Assembly: GCF_001577775.1 (NCBI RefSeq)
Contig: NZ_CP010835.1
Location: 248,001 to 312,000 of the forward strand
Direction: 5' to 3'
Source: Pyrococcus kukulkanii
Lineage (GTDB): Archaea > Methanobacteriota_B > Thermococci > Thermococcales > Thermococcaceae
DNA: 64,000 nucleotides
Every line of letters starts with the position of its first letter. Positions within the stretch are counted from its first letter, which is position 1. Made by a program: the position numbers and the translations under genes. Below, piece after piece: positions 39,098 to 49,232 of the stretch. A model generated the notes under the pieces. That model was given only the letters and a program-made list of their open reading frames with translations. It ran no database searches and was not told the DNA's origin.

Positions 39098-41390
39098 ATT
39101 CCTGGCAGATGCGAGAGATAGGATTGATAGTCTTAGTAATGCAATCCTCACCTTGGAAAAGATAGTAAAGGAGGGGGGTAGTGAAGAGGAGAAAATGGAG
39201 CTAATAAATCAGATATTCAGGGATGCCCATACGCTTAAGGGTACTGCCGCCACTATGGGCTTTATGAAGCTGAGTGAGACAGCTCACAAAATGGAGAACC
39301 TTTTTGACGCAATAAGAAATGGTCAGGTTGAGCTAACCCCCGAGTTAGTTGATCTCGTTCTTGAGTTCCTTGATGCAATTGAGGCAATGGTTGACAATAT
39401 TGAGGAGACAGGTAGCGAGGGAGATGTTGACGTTTCAGATTTGTTTGCGAGAGCTGACGAGTTTATGAGTAGTGGGGTTACCGGTGAGAAAGTAGAAAAG
39501 AAGGAAGAGACACAAAAAGAGAGAGAGGAGAAGAGTGTTAAAGAGGTCGAGGAGGAACGTGAGGAAAAGCCCCCTACAGGAGGGAGGATATACCACATCA
39601 AGGTTTACTTCCAGAAGGATGCCCCACTCAAGGGAGTGAGAGCATTTCTGATACTCTCTGACCTAGAGGAGAGAGGGGAAGTTCTTTGGACGAACCCTGA
39701 AAGGAAGGTCATCGAGGATGGTAATGCAAATCAAGATGTCATAGAATTTAAGGTCTCAACAGAAGTTCCTAAGGAAGAGCTTGAGAAAGTAATAAAGAGA
39801 CATCCAGAAGTTGAGAAAGTTGAGATATTTGAGGAAGGCGGAGAAGGGGTTGAGCAAGGGGTTGAGAAGGAATACATAATTAGAGTTTACTTCCAACCTG
39901 ATGCTCCCCTTAAGGGCCCAAGAGGATTCTTGATTCTCCAGGACCTTGAGAAAATAGGAACTATAATTGAAACTAACCCAAGTAGGCAGGATATAGAGAA
40001 TGGTAACCTTATTGAAAACAAGTACTTCGAAGTGAAACTTAGAACCCAAGAGAGCGTTGAGAGGATAAGGGAAATCTTGAAGAAACATCCTGATGTCGTG
40101 AACTTTGATATATCTTCTGAGAAAGAAAAAGTGGAGGAGAAGAAAGAAAAAGAAGAAAAGAAACCTGCAGCAGCTCCTCAACCACCTAAACAACCGAAGA
40201 GGCCCCAGAAAATAGAGACTCCTAAGGTTAAGGTCTCGAGGATAATTAAAATTGATGTGAGTCACTTAGATAAGCTGATGAACTTGGTTGGAGAGCTCGT
40301 AATCACGAAGGGTAGGCTGGAACAGATAGCTGAAAGGCTTGGGGATAGGGAGCTTCTTGAGACTCTCTCAACACTGTCAAGGCTTCTCACCGAGTTGCAA
40401 GATGAGATAATGGAGATGAGACTAACGCCAATAGCAGAAGTCTTCAACAAATTCCCCAGGATGGTCCGTGAGTTAGCAAGAAAGATGGGCAAGGAAGTTG
40501 AGTTCATAATGGAAGGTGCCGATATAGAAGTCGATAGGACGATTCTGGAAAAGCTTGGAGATGCTTTAGTTCACCTACTTAGGAATGCCATCGATCACGG
40601 AATAGAGCCTCCTGAGGAGAGAGTTGCCAAAGGCAAGCCAAGAACTGGTAAGGTTGAGTTGATAGCGAAAAGAGAAAGGAATCACGTTGTAATAATCGTA
40701 AGAGATGATGGTAGGGGTATAGATCCTGAGAAGGTCAAGAAAAAGGCTATAGAAAGGGGCTTGATTTCTCCAGAAGAGGCGGCAAGCTTAAGCGACGAAG
40801 AAGCAATCAACTTAATCTTCCTTCCTGGGTTCAGTACAGCTGATAAAGTTACGGACGTCTCCGGAAGAGGAGTCGGAATGGACGTCGTTAAGGAAGTTGT
40901 GAAGTCAATGAATGGTACAATTAGCGTTCAAACGGAAGTTGGAAAGGGGACAACGTTCATCCTTAAGTTGCCAATAAGCATGGCGATAATTCAGGCCCTC
41001 CTAATTAGGGTACAAAATGAGGTTTATGCAATACCAATCAATAACATCCTTGAGACAATTGAGGTCGATCCCTCAATTCTCAAGACAATTGGGGGTAGGC
41101 ACGTTATAGTCCTGAGAGGTGAGATAATTCCAGTTGTAATGCTGCATGAACTCTTCGGCCTTCCGATACCTGAAGTTGAGAGATTCCCGGCTATAATAGT
41201 TGACTATGGGGCACAAAAGGTTGCAATAGGGGTCGATGAGTTGCTCCACAAGAGGGACATCGTAATCAAGAACTTAGGAAAGTTCCTGTCCAACATTAGG
41301 GGCTTTGCAGGGGCTACAATACTTGGAGATGGAAGCGTAGTTCTCATCATAGACATTGGTGGCCTCCTTGGAGGTGGATATCATGGCTGA
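39069..41390 (+). CDS. cheA: Chemotaxis histidine kinase CheA with tandem P2-like domains
   Basis: The 773-residue kinase has an HPt domain with phosphorylated His54 ([14 protein letters not shown]), two similar P2-like domains (each opening with VYFQ-x-DAPLKG, near residues 180 and 275), a proline/lysine-rich linker, a dimerisation helix pair from ISHLDKLMN-like [15 protein letters not shown], the ATPase domain ([29 protein letters not shown]) and a CheW-like tail. The start is uncertain: TTG at 39069 has GGGGTGG five bases upstream, and GTG at 39060 or 39063 would add two or three residues. It autophosphorylates in response to receptors and passes phosphate to CheY and CheB. Confidence 0.96.
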   Translation: MEDLSQYLDEFLADARDRIDSLSNAILTLEKIVKEGGSEEEKMELINQIFRDAHTLKGTAATMGFMKLSETAHKMENLFDAIRNGQVELTPELVDLVLEFLDAIEAMVDNIEETGSEGDVDVSDLFARADEFMSSGVTGEKVEKKEETQKEREEKSVKEVEEEREEKPPTGGRIYHIKVYFQKDAPLKGVRAFLILSDLEERGEVLWTNPERKVIEDGNANQDVIEFKVSTEVPKEELEKVIKRHPEVEKVEIFEEGGEGVEQGVEKEYIIRVYFQPDAPLKGPRGFLILQDLEKIGTIIETNPSRQDIENGNLIENKYFEVKLRTQESVERIREILKKHPDVVNFDISSEKEKVEEKKEKEEKKPAAAPQPPKQPKRPQKIETPKVKVSRIIKIDVSHLDKLMNLVGELVITKGRLEQIAERLGDRELLETLSTLSRLLTELQDEIMEMRLTPIAEVFNKFPRMVRELARKMGKEVEFIMEGADIEVDRTILEKLGDALVHLLRNAIDHGIEPPEERVAKGKPRTGKVELIAKRERNHVVIIVRDDGRGIDPEKVKKKAIERGLISPEEAASLSDEEAINLIFLPGFSTADKVTDVSGRGVGMDVVKEVVKSMNGTISVQTEVGKGTTFILKLPISMAIIQALLIRVQNEVYAIPINNILETIEVDPSILKTIGGRHVIVLRGEIIPVVMLHELFGLPIPEVERFPAIIVDYGAQKVAIGVDELLHKRDIVIKNLGKFLSNIRGFAGATILGDGSVVLIIDIGGLLGGGYHG

Positions 41391-42012
41391 AAACTTTGAG
41401 GATTACATTAAGAATTTAGACGAATTCGCAAAAAGTGCATTGGTTGAGACTTTCAACATAGGGGCCTCCCACGCTGCAACTGCATTAAGTCAAATGACTG
41501 GGAAAGAAGTCAATATCTCAGTTCCGAACCTAAGAATTATGGCCATAAAAAACGTTCCGGAGGTAGTAGGTGAGGACGTTAAGGTTGCGGTGTATATAGA
41601 ACTTGGCAAGGACTTCAGTAGCCACGCCTTCTTCATAGCTGACTATGATGATGCCCTAAAGATGTTTGATATTATGATAGGTAATCCCCCAGGCACTACA
41701 AAGGAAATGGATGAAATGGTAAAATCTTCATTCATGGAGATGGGGAATATCTTAATCTCAGCTTTTGCCAATGCCCTTAGTGAATTCTTAGGGATTACGA
41801 TTGAACAAAGCCCCCCTAACTTGGCAATAGACTTCCTCCCCGCTATTTTGGACGTTGCCTTGGCAGACATAGGGAAGTATTGCGACTACACGATAATCCT
41901 CGAAACTAAGATCACGATAAGTGGTGTGGAATTTGAGGAACATTTTCTCCTTTTCCCGAAGCCTGAGGATATGAAGAAGATCCTTGAGAAGCTGATGGGG
42001 GGATTGGCATGA
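41383..42012 (+). CDS. cheC: CheC-family protein (CheY phosphatase/adaptation), copy 1
   Basis: The 209-residue protein has the CheC repeats ALVETFNIGASHAATALSQM and SFMEMGNILISAFANALSEF, with the Glu and Asn of E-x2-N that form the phosphatase sites. It likely dephosphorylates CheY-P and pairs with CheD. The ATG at 41383, eight bases before the cheA stop, follows GGAGGTGG. It is followed by a second CheC paralogue with ATGA overlap. Confidence 0.93.
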   Translation: MAENFEDYIKNLDEFAKSALVETFNIGASHAATALSQMTGKEVNISVPNLRIMAIKNVPEVVGEDVKVAVYIELGKDFSSHAFFIADYDDALKMFDIMIGNPPGTTKEMDEMVKSSFMEMGNILISAFANALSEFLGITIEQSPPNLAIDFLPAILDVALADIGKYCDYTIILETKITISGVEFEEHFLLFPKPEDMKKILEKLMGGLA

Positions 42013-42635
42013 AGAAGAGCGAGTGGTATAAGGACATATTCAGGGAGGCCTCAAACATAGCGATCTCCCATGCCCTAACGGCATTATCACAGATGATTGG
42101 CGGGCCTATAGAAATGGAGCCTCCTGAAGTGGAGATAGTGTCAAGAGTTGAATTTCTCAAGAGATTAGCCGAGAGAGGTGTTTCAAACGGCTTCACAGTC
42201 ATGTTCGATATTACTGAAGGTCTTTCAGGTTTAACAATCCTCCAATTCCCCAAGCAGAGTGCGCTAAACATAAGTGCCGTCCTATTGGGCATGGAACCTG
42301 GGAGTGTTACTGAGCTTGACGATATGGGCAAATCAGCAATAATGGAAGTTGGGAATATTTTGATATCTGTGTATACGGATATTCTTTCAAACCTTATGGG
42401 TGAACCAGTCTCCTTAAGCCCTCCAAAGCCTGCTGAGTCTCTTTATGATATAGAGAAGGAGTTGGGTAGGCCTGACCTTAGGGATGTTGAGAGTATTATA
42501 GTCTTCAAATCTAGCTTTCACAAGCAGGATATTGGCGTTGAGAGCTACTTCTACATTGTACCAACTCCAGAATCTTTCACTAAGCTCGTGAAAAAACTGG
42601 AAAGCCAAGTAATTGAAGAGGTTGAGAAACAATGA
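42009..42635 (+). CDS. CheC-family protein, copy 2
   Basis: The 208-residue paralogue of CheC has DIFREASNIAISHALTALSQ and SAIMEVGNILISVYTDILSN. The E-x2-N signature is present in both halves (E-A-S-N and E-V-G-N), so both phosphatase sites could be active. Two CheC-type proteins are common in Thermococcales and Haloarchaea and may divide phosphatase and CheD-binding duties. It overlaps copy 1 and cheD by four bases each. Confidence 0.9.
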   Translation: MKKSEWYKDIFREASNIAISHALTALSQMIGGPIEMEPPEVEIVSRVEFLKRLAERGVSNGFTVMFDITEGLSGLTILQFPKQSALNISAVLLGMEPGSVTELDDMGKSAIMEVGNILISVYTDILSNLMGEPVSLSPPKPAESLYDIEKELGRPDLRDVESIIVFKSSFHKQDIGVESYFYIVPTPESFTKLVKKLESQVIEEVEKQ

Positions 42636-43126
42636 TGGTGCAGGAGATCAAAGTGGGAATTGGGGATTATGCAGTAGGAAAAGGTAGAGGGGTAATAAGC
42701 ACGTATGGGTTAGGCAGCTGTGTAGGTATTACCCTGTACGATAGAGTAACCAAGGTTGGTGGGTTGCTTCATGCTCTCCTTCCCAAGGCCTCCAGATATG
42801 GAGGGAGAGGTAATCCAGCGAAGTACGTCGATACAGGGTTACAATTGTTGTTAAAAGATGTCCTTAAGCTTGGGGCCTCAAAATTCAGACTTGAAGCCAA
42901 GCTCTTTGGAGGAGCTCATATGTTTGAGAACGTTAGGAGCGAGGAATTAAAGATCGGACAAAAGAACGTTGAAGTAGCAAAAAGAGAGATTAAGAGGCTT
43001 GGAATAAGACTTGTGGCTGAAGACACAGGAGGGAGGGGGGGTAGAACAATATTTCTTGATTTATCCACAGGAAAAGTTCGAATGAGAAAAGTTTTGGAGG
43101 GTAAAGTTATCGAGAAAGTCTACTAG
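42632..43126 (+). CDS. cheD: Chemoreceptor glutamine deamidase CheD
   Basis: The 164-residue enzyme deamidates receptor glutamines and is regulated by CheC. The catalytic triad is visible as Cys30 (TYGLGSCVGITLYD), His47 (GGLLHALLP) and Thr68 (KYVDTGL). It starts in an ATGATG overlapping the second cheC gene and is followed after 12 bases by the transmembrane receptor, one of its probable substrates. Confidence 0.96.
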   Translation: MMVQEIKVGIGDYAVGKGRGVISTYGLGSCVGITLYDRVTKVGGLLHALLPKASRYGGRGNPAKYVDTGLQLLLKDVLKLGASKFRLEAKLFGGAHMFENVRSEELKIGQKNVEVAKREIKRLGIRLVAEDTGGRGGRTIFLDLSTGKVRMRKVLEGKVIEKVY

Positions 43127-43138
43127 GGGGTAGGAAAA

Positions 43139-45385
43139 ATGGAATTCAAGAAGAAAATTATAGGAACCGTTGTTATAGGAATGCTTCTTTTAGCTGTGAT
43201 ATCGGGAATCTTGATGGTGTATAACTCAAAGAAGGCAGTGAAGAGCGCAGCTGAGGATATACTTCCAATAATGCAGGGGTTTGCACAAAAGGAAGTTATT
43301 GCGCAGGCTAACAGCGTTAGTGGACAGTTTGATGCATTCTTTGAGGAGATCATGGCCTTGGGCAGGGTGGCTCAGGGGGCAGTAATAAGCTCGATTGATG
43401 AGATGTACTCAATATATAGGGTGAAGTTCGGTGACCCAGGATATGAGCGCTTTCTCAAAGCGTTTCTACTAAAAAAGTTTGAAGTAATTCAGAAGGCTGA
43501 GCCTAGGGTGTACTATGTGTACTTTGGGGACATTAACGGCAACATGTATATGTATCCGGAGGAAGAGCTTCCTGAAGGGTATGACCCGAGGGTTAGACCT
43601 TGGTATAAGCAGGCAAGCGAGGAGGGACACGCTGTATTCACTGATCCTTATCCAGATGCAACAACTGGGAAATGGGTTATAACGTATGCTATTCCAATAT
43701 ACCAAGATGGCAAATTGATTGGAGTAGTTGGTCTAGATGTTTTCATCGACACCTTGGTAGAGGCAATAAAACAGTCTAAAGTTGGTAAGACTGGATACGC
43801 ATTTATTCTTAATGAGGATGGTCTTACAATAGCGCATCCAAATGAAGATTACATAATGAAACTAAACGTAAACGATAACCCTCAACTGAAGCCAATAGCA
43901 GAGTTTCTTAAGAGTGGGAAGGAAGAAGGTCTTGTAACATACGAGTGGCAAGGAGTAAAAGTAATAGCAGCGGCTAGAAAAATAAAAGGGCCGGGCTGGT
44001 ATGTATTTGTTAGAGTCCCGGAGGCAGAAATCACAGGGCCTATCATTGAGGCAATCTCTCTAATGGAGAAGGACTTGGAGAGGAGTTCGTTTACGACTGT
44101 TATAATATCAGTGATCCTTGCAGTAGCGTTTGTAGTGGTAATTTATAGGATCATTTCATCATCCCTAGGACCCTTAGTGAGCTTAGCTTATGTAGCTCAG
44201 GCATTGGCTGAGGGTAGGCTGAGTGAAGTCAGAGAAAGACTTGCCAAGATAAGGTATTTAGAGAATGACGAGATAGGGGCACTCATAAGGGCGTTTGAGG
44301 CCGTAGGTAAGGATATGATCGGTGCTTTGCAGGCGATAAGTAAGAGGCTTGAGAGATTAGCTGAGGGTGACTTGAGCAACGGTCTAAGTGTTGAAGTCAA
44401 GGGTGAACTGAGAGAGGTAATAGAGGACGTTAAGACTGTAACCAAGAAGCTCAAGGAGACCGTGGGTACTCTCGTTGAAATGACGAACGAGCTTGAGAAG
44501 AAGGCCAACGTTCTTGCCCAGGTAGCTAATGACGTTACCGAGGCTATTAGCCAAGTCACGGAGGCTATTCAGCAGGTCAGCACAGAGGCCCAGAGGCAAC
44601 AGGAGACGATCAACGAGATTACAGAAGGTGTTAGGTTAATGTCCCAAGTTAGCGAAGAAAATGTCAGGGCAATGGATGAGTTCGAGGCAGCGGTTAATGA
44701 AGTTGTTAACATAGCCAACGAAGGAAGTAAGAAGGGTGATGAGGCATTACAGAGAATCACGGACATCCAGGAAATGATGAACGCCATAGAGGAATCAGTA
44801 AGTAAGGTTGCTGAGATGAGCAGGAACATTGAGGAGATCACTAACGTCATCACGAATATAGCAGAGCAGACTAACCTACTTGCATTGAACGCAGCAATTG
44901 AAGCTGCAAGAGCAGGAGAAGCTGGAAGGGGATTTGCAGTTGTTGCTCAAGAAATTAGAAAGCTTGCTGAGGAGAGCAAGCAGGCTGCTGATAACATTAA
45001 GAGCATAATTGACCAGATAACCGACGAAATAAGAGAGGCCGTTGAAACTACTAAGAAGGGAGTGCAGGTTATCGGAGAGTCATCCGATACTCTCAGGGAT
45101 TCAATAAGCTATCTTGGAAACATAGCTGAGTTGCTTCAGGAGACGAGTGAAAGAATGGGTAACGTCAAGTCTCAGGTCCTCAGAACTCAAGAAGAAATTG
45201 AGAAGGCCCTTAGAGCGCTTGAGAACCTTGCTGCGAGTGCTGAAGAGACTACAGCTAGTGCTGAAGAAGTTAGTTCCGCAATGGAGGAGCAGACGGCTGC
45301 CATTGAAGAGCTGAGGAGGGCATCCCAGGATCTCAAGGATATCGTCGAGAGGTTAAGGACTGTTATATCTAAGTTTAAGCTTTAA
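43139..45385 (+). CDS. Transmembrane methyl-accepting chemotaxis protein with dCache sensor
   Basis: The 748-residue receptor has membrane helix 1 at about residues 10-28, an extracytoplasmic double Cache domain, helix 2 at about 320-339, a HAMP domain and an MA signalling domain with tip [19 protein letters not shown]. In the membrane-distal Cache module the series Y-D-P-R-V-R-P-W-Y followed by TDPY and GLDV (residues about 147-202) matches the amino-acid-binding pattern known for dCache_1 domains. It therefore probably detects an amino acid or related amine. It sits at the end of the che operon after cheD. Confidence 0.93.
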   Translation: MEFKKKIIGTVVIGMLLLAVISGILMVYNSKKAVKSAAEDILPIMQGFAQKEVIAQANSVSGQFDAFFEEIMALGRVAQGAVISSIDEMYSIYRVKFGDPGYERFLKAFLLKKFEVIQKAEPRVYYVYFGDINGNMYMYPEEELPEGYDPRVRPWYKQASEEGHAVFTDPYPDATTGKWVITYAIPIYQDGKLIGVVGLDVFIDTLVEAIKQSKVGKTGYAFILNEDGLTIAHPNEDYIMKLNVNDNPQLKPIAEFLKSGKEEGLVTYEWQGVKVIAAARKIKGPGWYVFVRVPEAEITGPIIEAISLMEKDLERSSFTTVIISVILAVAFVVVIYRIISSSLGPLVSLAYVAQALAEGRLSEVRERLAKIRYLENDEIGALIRAFEAVGKDMIGALQAISKRLERLAEGDLSNGLSVEVKGELREVIEDVKTVTKKLKETVGTLVEMTNELEKKANVLAQVANDVTEAISQVTEAIQQVSTEAQRQQETINEITEGVRLMSQVSEENVRAMDEFEAAVNEVVNIANEGSKKGDEALQRITDIQEMMNAIEESVSKVAEMSRNIEEITNVITNIAEQTNLLALNAAIEAARAGEAGRGFAVVAQEIRKLAEESKQAADNIKSIIDQITDEIREAVETTKKGVQVIGESSDTLRDSISYLGNIAELLQETSERMGNVKSQVLRTQEEIEKALRALENLAASAEETTASAEEVSSAMEEQTAAIEELRRASQDLKDIVERLRTVISKFKL

Positions 45386-45418
45386 TCTCCCTTTATTAGA
45401 TTTTAGGAGGTGAGAGCC

Positions 45419-46171
45419 ATGGATGTCCTAACAATAATCCTCATGGTGATTGTAGTTATAGTAGCAGTGCTACTTTCCTCAATGATAGTGTCCAACATGC
45501 TTTCAAAACAGATGAGGGCAATTCAGGCAATGATAGCCACCAGCACTTTAGAAACTCCCACAAAAGAAGTAACGCAGGTTAAAACCTCCGAGGGTAAGAA
45601 AGCCGAGGAAAGCTTTGAAAAAGAGAGGAAGAAAGTATTCCAGGGAGTTAACGAGGAGGAGATACTCAAGAAGCTTAAGCAGGTGATAGATGAAAAAGTT
45701 CAGAACGTCCTCAATGAAGCTAAGAAGAAAAAAGAGAGATTACTTATGCTACTTGACGTGGCAAGAGGTTACGCCTTAGGGTTCATTAGTGAGGATGAGT
45801 ATAATGCTTTCCTTATGAAGGTTCTCTCTGAGCTGGATGAGTTTAAGAGGCTATGGCTAGCAAGATTTCCATCCCAAAATGATAGGGATAAGTTGAATCA
45901 GATGATAGGGTACGTTGCCAGAACGAAGTTGCCAATTGAAGTTAGAGAGAAAGGCAAAGAGGGAAAAATAAAACTTTCTCCTGATGAGGCTCTCATAAGG
46001 ATAACCTCAAACATCAATAGTGCCCTCTCTATATTGGATGACCTTATAAGGAAGAGGGGTGAGAACCCAGCCGTGACGCCACTTGAGATTCAGTTAAGCC
46101 AGGAGGTTGAGAAGTTAAGAAAGAAAGTTGAACAGTTAGAAGCGAGGCTCCAAGAGCTAGAGGCCCTCTAA
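45419..46171 (+). CDS. Membrane-anchored coiled-coil protein, paralogue of the 33782 gene
   Basis: The 250-residue protein has an N-terminal membrane helix (VLTIILMVIVVIVAVLLSSM), a charged helical body and a C-terminal coiled coil (VEKLRKKVEQLEARLQELEA). Its C-terminal half resembles the longer protein at 33782-34855 (LSPDEALIRI/LSPEKSFIRV and VTPLE/VTPIE). GGAGGTGAG precedes the ATG at 45419 by five bases. It lies between the MCP and cheF genes, so it is part of the chemotaxis operon, but no chemotaxis family known to me fits it. Confidence 0.72.
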   Translation: MDVLTIILMVIVVIVAVLLSSMIVSNMLSKQMRAIQAMIATSTLETPTKEVTQVKTSEGKKAEESFEKERKKVFQGVNEEEILKKLKQVIDEKVQNVLNEAKKKKERLLMLLDVARGYALGFISEDEYNAFLMKVLSELDEFKRLWLARFPSQNDRDKLNQMIGYVARTKLPIEVREKGKEGKIKLSPDEALIRITSNINSALSILDDLIRKRGENPAVTPLEIQLSQEVEKLRKKVEQLEARLQELEAL

Positions 46172-46184
46172 TGGGGGCACACCA

Positions 46185-47210
46185 ATGGCGATAGCAGAAA
46201 CTAGAGTTAAAGTGGCTATTCAGTCATCTTGGAAGAGTTTGAGAGGGGTTAGTTGGAGAGATGCTATTGCTCAGCTGGACTCGGATAGATTAGTTATTAA
46301 GTACTTAAGGATGGGAGAGGTAGTTGGTGAGGATAGCTTTCCATTTTCGGCCCTAAGTGATATTAGCGTGAGAATTCCAGATGAAGTTAAACTGAACCCT
46401 GAGAAGGAGCATTTTGGAATAAAATTTTACATCCCAACGAGGGGTGAGATACTCCTCATACTGACGATAGAGGAGAATCTCCTGATATATGATGAGAAAA
46501 AGTTCCTTGACTTTATTCACAAGATATTTGAGAGTTTAATCAATGGAAAGCCCGCCATGATACAACTTGCGAGAATCGTTGGTGGAGCTATAAACATGGA
46601 ATCTAAGTGGCAGAAAGGTTGGTTGAGGGTAGTTAAGGTAAAATCCGCGAGAACTCAAAAGACTGAGAGGAGTGTAGTAGTAATAACCGAGGATAAAAAA
46701 CCTGTTTCAATATTCTCGGATATTGAAGACATAGAAGTAGAGGAAGTTGATATGGATGGTAGAAAGGTCAAGGCCTGGAAAATAAGGCACTACTATATAA
46801 ATCAGAGTGTTACCTCCTACCTATATATCCCAGAAAAGCAGACCCAACTCTTCGTCCTGAGGTATTTATTAAAGTATAACCCAGGAACAATGGAGTTCAT
46901 AATGAAAATAGCTGATGACTTCCCAGCTTTAAAAGCGGAGTTTCAGGAGTTCATGGAGAGGGAGTTAAGGGAGTTAGAGGCCCTGGACGAAATGGAGAAG
47001 CAGATACTTGTTGCATTGTACTCTGGTATAGATCCCCTTGAGCTACATCAATTCCTGGGTGTTAGTGAGAAGGAGATTGAGGAAATATATGACAGGATGA
47101 TAGATAAGGGGCTCCTGAAAATTGTGATGATAAGGAAAGTGGTTGATTTAACTAATGAGGGAAGGAGGCTTGTGAATAAGTTGCTTAAGTACGGACTTGT
47201 TTCAATGTGA
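46185..47210 (+). CDS. cheF: Archaeal taxis protein CheF (DUF439)
   Basis: The 341-residue protein matches the CheF family in length and layout: a beta-rich N-terminal part (WRDAIAQLDSDRLVIKYL, then FPFSALSDISVRIPDEV) and a C-terminal winged-helix segment (MEKQILVALYSGIDPLELH, then MIDKGLLKI). CheF is the archaeal-specific link between phosphorylated CheY and the archaellum switch complex. It closes the che operon, and its 3-prime end overlaps the convergent DUF257 gene by 26 bases. Confidence 0.85.
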   Translation: MAIAETRVKVAIQSSWKSLRGVSWRDAIAQLDSDRLVIKYLRMGEVVGEDSFPFSALSDISVRIPDEVKLNPEKEHFGIKFYIPTRGEILLILTIEENLLIYDEKKFLDFIHKIFESLINGKPAMIQLARIVGGAINMESKWQKGWLRVVKVKSARTQKTERSVVVITEDKKPVSIFSDIEDIEVEEVDMDGRKVKAWKIRHYYINQSVTSYLYIPEKQTQLFVLRYLLKYNPGTMEFIMKIADDFPALKAEFQEFMERELRELEALDEMEKQILVALYSGIDPLELHQFLGVSEKEIEEIYDRMIDKGLLKIVMIRKVVDLTNEGRRLVNKLLKYGLVSM

Positions 47211-47889
47211 GGAGTAGGTTCATTATCGTGGGCGTTGTTATTTCTATAGTCCTCTTTATTATCCCCACTATAGGCATTTTCTCAACCCTAAAGATACCCG
47301 CCCCTTCCCTGGGCTCTGCTTTAACGACGGTTGTTGCTATTCTCTCTAGTTCTGGGAGTGGATCCAACGGTAGCCTTTTCGTTACACTAGTGTCCATAAT
47401 ATATATCACAATAGTATTTTCGTGTCCTAATGACTTCTGAATTTCCACAATTATTTGATAAAAGTCATTATACTTCGAGAGGAGAGCCATTAACCTTTCG
47501 CATCCCACGACTAAGACGATAATTTCCTTTTTCTTCTCCCTTAGATAATCTTCAAGAACTTCCCTATATCTCTTCACGTAGAGTATATGTTCTCCTGCTA
47601 TGCCAACCCTTTTTATTACCTTTCCAATGTTAATCGTTCCTCCAACTTTTACAACTGGGATATCACTAAATGCATCCTTAAATCCAAATATCCTAAGGTG
47701 CTCCGACAGCACGTGTAGCGTGTCAAGCATGTCGACTATAACCAGTTCCTTCCCTCTGAGCTCCGAATATTTCTTTAGCAATATTGCAAAGAATTCTGGG
47801 CCATAGGAGCTTGATTCTGCTTTCATAACCACTACTTCTCCCGGATTAAGGTTATCAAGTAAATTAAAGAGCTCATTCATTGACTCCAT
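47185..47889 (-). CDS. DUF257 family protein (KaiC/RecA-like fold, inactive)
   Basis: The 234-residue protein has an alternating alpha/beta pattern like RecA-type ATPases: NPGEVVVMKAESSSYGPEF at the Walker A position but with no G-K-T/S, then KELVIVDMLDTLHVL as a Walker B-like strand. This fits the DUF257 family, largely confined to Thermococcales. Loss of the P-loop Lys suggests a binding rather than ATPase function. It may be linked to CheF or signal relay by position only; convergent overlap argues against co-transcription. Confidence 0.75.
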   Translation of the reverse strand: MESMNELFNLLDNLNPGEVVVMKAESSSYGPEFFAILLKKYSELRGKELVIVDMLDTLHVLSEHLRIFGFKDAFSDIPVVKVGGTINIGKVIKRVGIAGEHILYVKRYREVLEDYLREKKKEIIVLVVGCERLMALLSKYNDFYQIIVEIQKSLGHENTIVIYIMDTSVTKRLPLDPLPELERIATTVVKAEPREGAGIFRVEKMPIVGIIKRTIEITTPTIMNLLLTLKQVRT

Positions 47890-47925
47890 AAGAATCCCCG
47901 AAAAACCTAAAGGTAAAAGATATAT

Positions 47926-49221
47926 TTAAGTTTTCTCAATAATTGCAATAACTATTGAATTCACATTCGTTCCCGTGGGTCCAGTGAATAACAGAGCTCC
48001 AACTCTCTTGAGGGCTTCATACGCATTATGAGAGAATAAATATTCTTCAACGTCAATTCCTTCGCTTCTTAGCTTTTCATAAGTTTTTCCATCCACTATT
48101 CCCCCAGCGGCGTCCGTCGGTCCGTCGGTTCCATCCGTATCGAAGGCAACCAACGTGACATTGAGCCTCCTTATTTTTCTTGATGCACTAAGTGCTATCT
48201 CCTGGTTTGGGCCCCCCTTACCGCTTTCTCCCTTAATTGTCACTGTCGTCTCTCCTCCGAATACCAAAACTACTGGTGGCCTAAATGGCCTTCCTCTCTC
48301 GGCTATCTCCTTCGCTATTGAAGCTACGAAAATACCTACCTCCCTAGCTTCACCTTCTAGAACAGTGGTTAGTATGTAGGCATCAAAACCTTTCTCCCTG
48401 GCTTTCTTGACTATTGCCTCGCAGGATTTAGAATTACTAGCTATTAGGAAGTTATAAATATTTGGAAGATCTTCTTTTAGTGTTTCATCAATCTCCCCCT
48501 TTATGCCTTTTTCTATAACAGCTCTGACGCTCTCTGGCACTTTCTCCCATATTCCATATAGATCAAGAATTCTCTTCGCATCTTTGAAAGTTGTTGGATC
48601 TTTAACCGTTGGTCCAGATGCTATTGCCTCCAGGTTATCTCCCACGACATCCGATATTATCAGGGCGATCCCTATTCCTTTAATTCTCTTTGCAAGCTTT
48701 CCACCTTTAACTTTGGAGATATGCTTCCTAACCGTGTTTATCTCATGTATTGTTGCCCCACTCGTTATTAAGAGCTCATTTGTTCTCTTTAGGTCTTCAA
48801 GCGTTATTCCATCTTCTGGAAGCTCGAATAGGGCCGAACCTCCTCCTGAGATTAATACAAAAACAATGTCATCTTCGCTTGTCTTCTCTAAGATTCTTAA
48901 TGCTTCTTCTGCTCCCTTAATTGAGTTCTCATCAGGGATGGGATGGCCGGCTTCTATCACCCTAATTTTCTTTAAGGGCTTTCCATAGCCATACTTAGTT
49001 ACAGCTACGCCATCTTCAACTTCAACGATTTCCTCTATGGCCCTTGCCATCTCACAAGCTGCTTTTCCAAAGGCTATAACGTAAACGCCCCCTTTAATCA
49101 GGAATCCTTTTCCATCTACTATTATTTTATTCCCCTGAACTTTTACGACCCTTTTCACGGCTTTGTATGGATCTGCCGCATTTATTGCTTCTTTGACAAG
49201 CTCTAGGGCAAATTCCTTCAT
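47926..49221 (-). CDS. Glycerate 2-kinase (MOFRL family)
   Basis: The 431-residue enzyme phosphorylates glycerate, feeding the lower part of the modified Entner-Doudoroff or serine pathway. The MOFRL family signatures are present: GHPIPDENSIKGAEEAL, VLISGGGSALFE and the C-terminal FDTDGTDGPTDAAGGIVD with LFTGPTGTNVN. An ATG at 49221 is preceded by GGAGGTGACATT; the open frame continues to 49317 inside the upstream RNA ligase gene but has no site. It is 11 bases from the ligase stop, so they form an operon. Confidence 0.95.
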   Translation of the reverse strand: MKEFALELVKEAINAADPYKAVKRVVKVQGNKIIVDGKGFLIKGGVYVIAFGKAACEMARAIEEIVEVEDGVAVTKYGYGKPLKKIRVIEAGHPIPDENSIKGAEEALRILEKTSEDDIVFVLISGGGSALFELPEDGITLEDLKRTNELLITSGATIHEINTVRKHISKVKGGKLAKRIKGIGIALIISDVVGDNLEAIASGPTVKDPTTFKDAKRILDLYGIWEKVPESVRAVIEKGIKGEIDETLKEDLPNIYNFLIASNSKSCEAIVKKAREKGFDAYILTTVLEGEAREVGIFVASIAKEIAERGRPFRPPVVLVFGGETTVTIKGESGKGGPNQEIALSASRKIRRLNVTLVAFDTDGTDGPTDAAGGIVDGKTYEKLRSEGIDVEEYLFSHNAYEALKRVGALLFTGPTGTNVNSIVIAIIEKT

Positions 49222-49232
49222 AATGTCACCTC

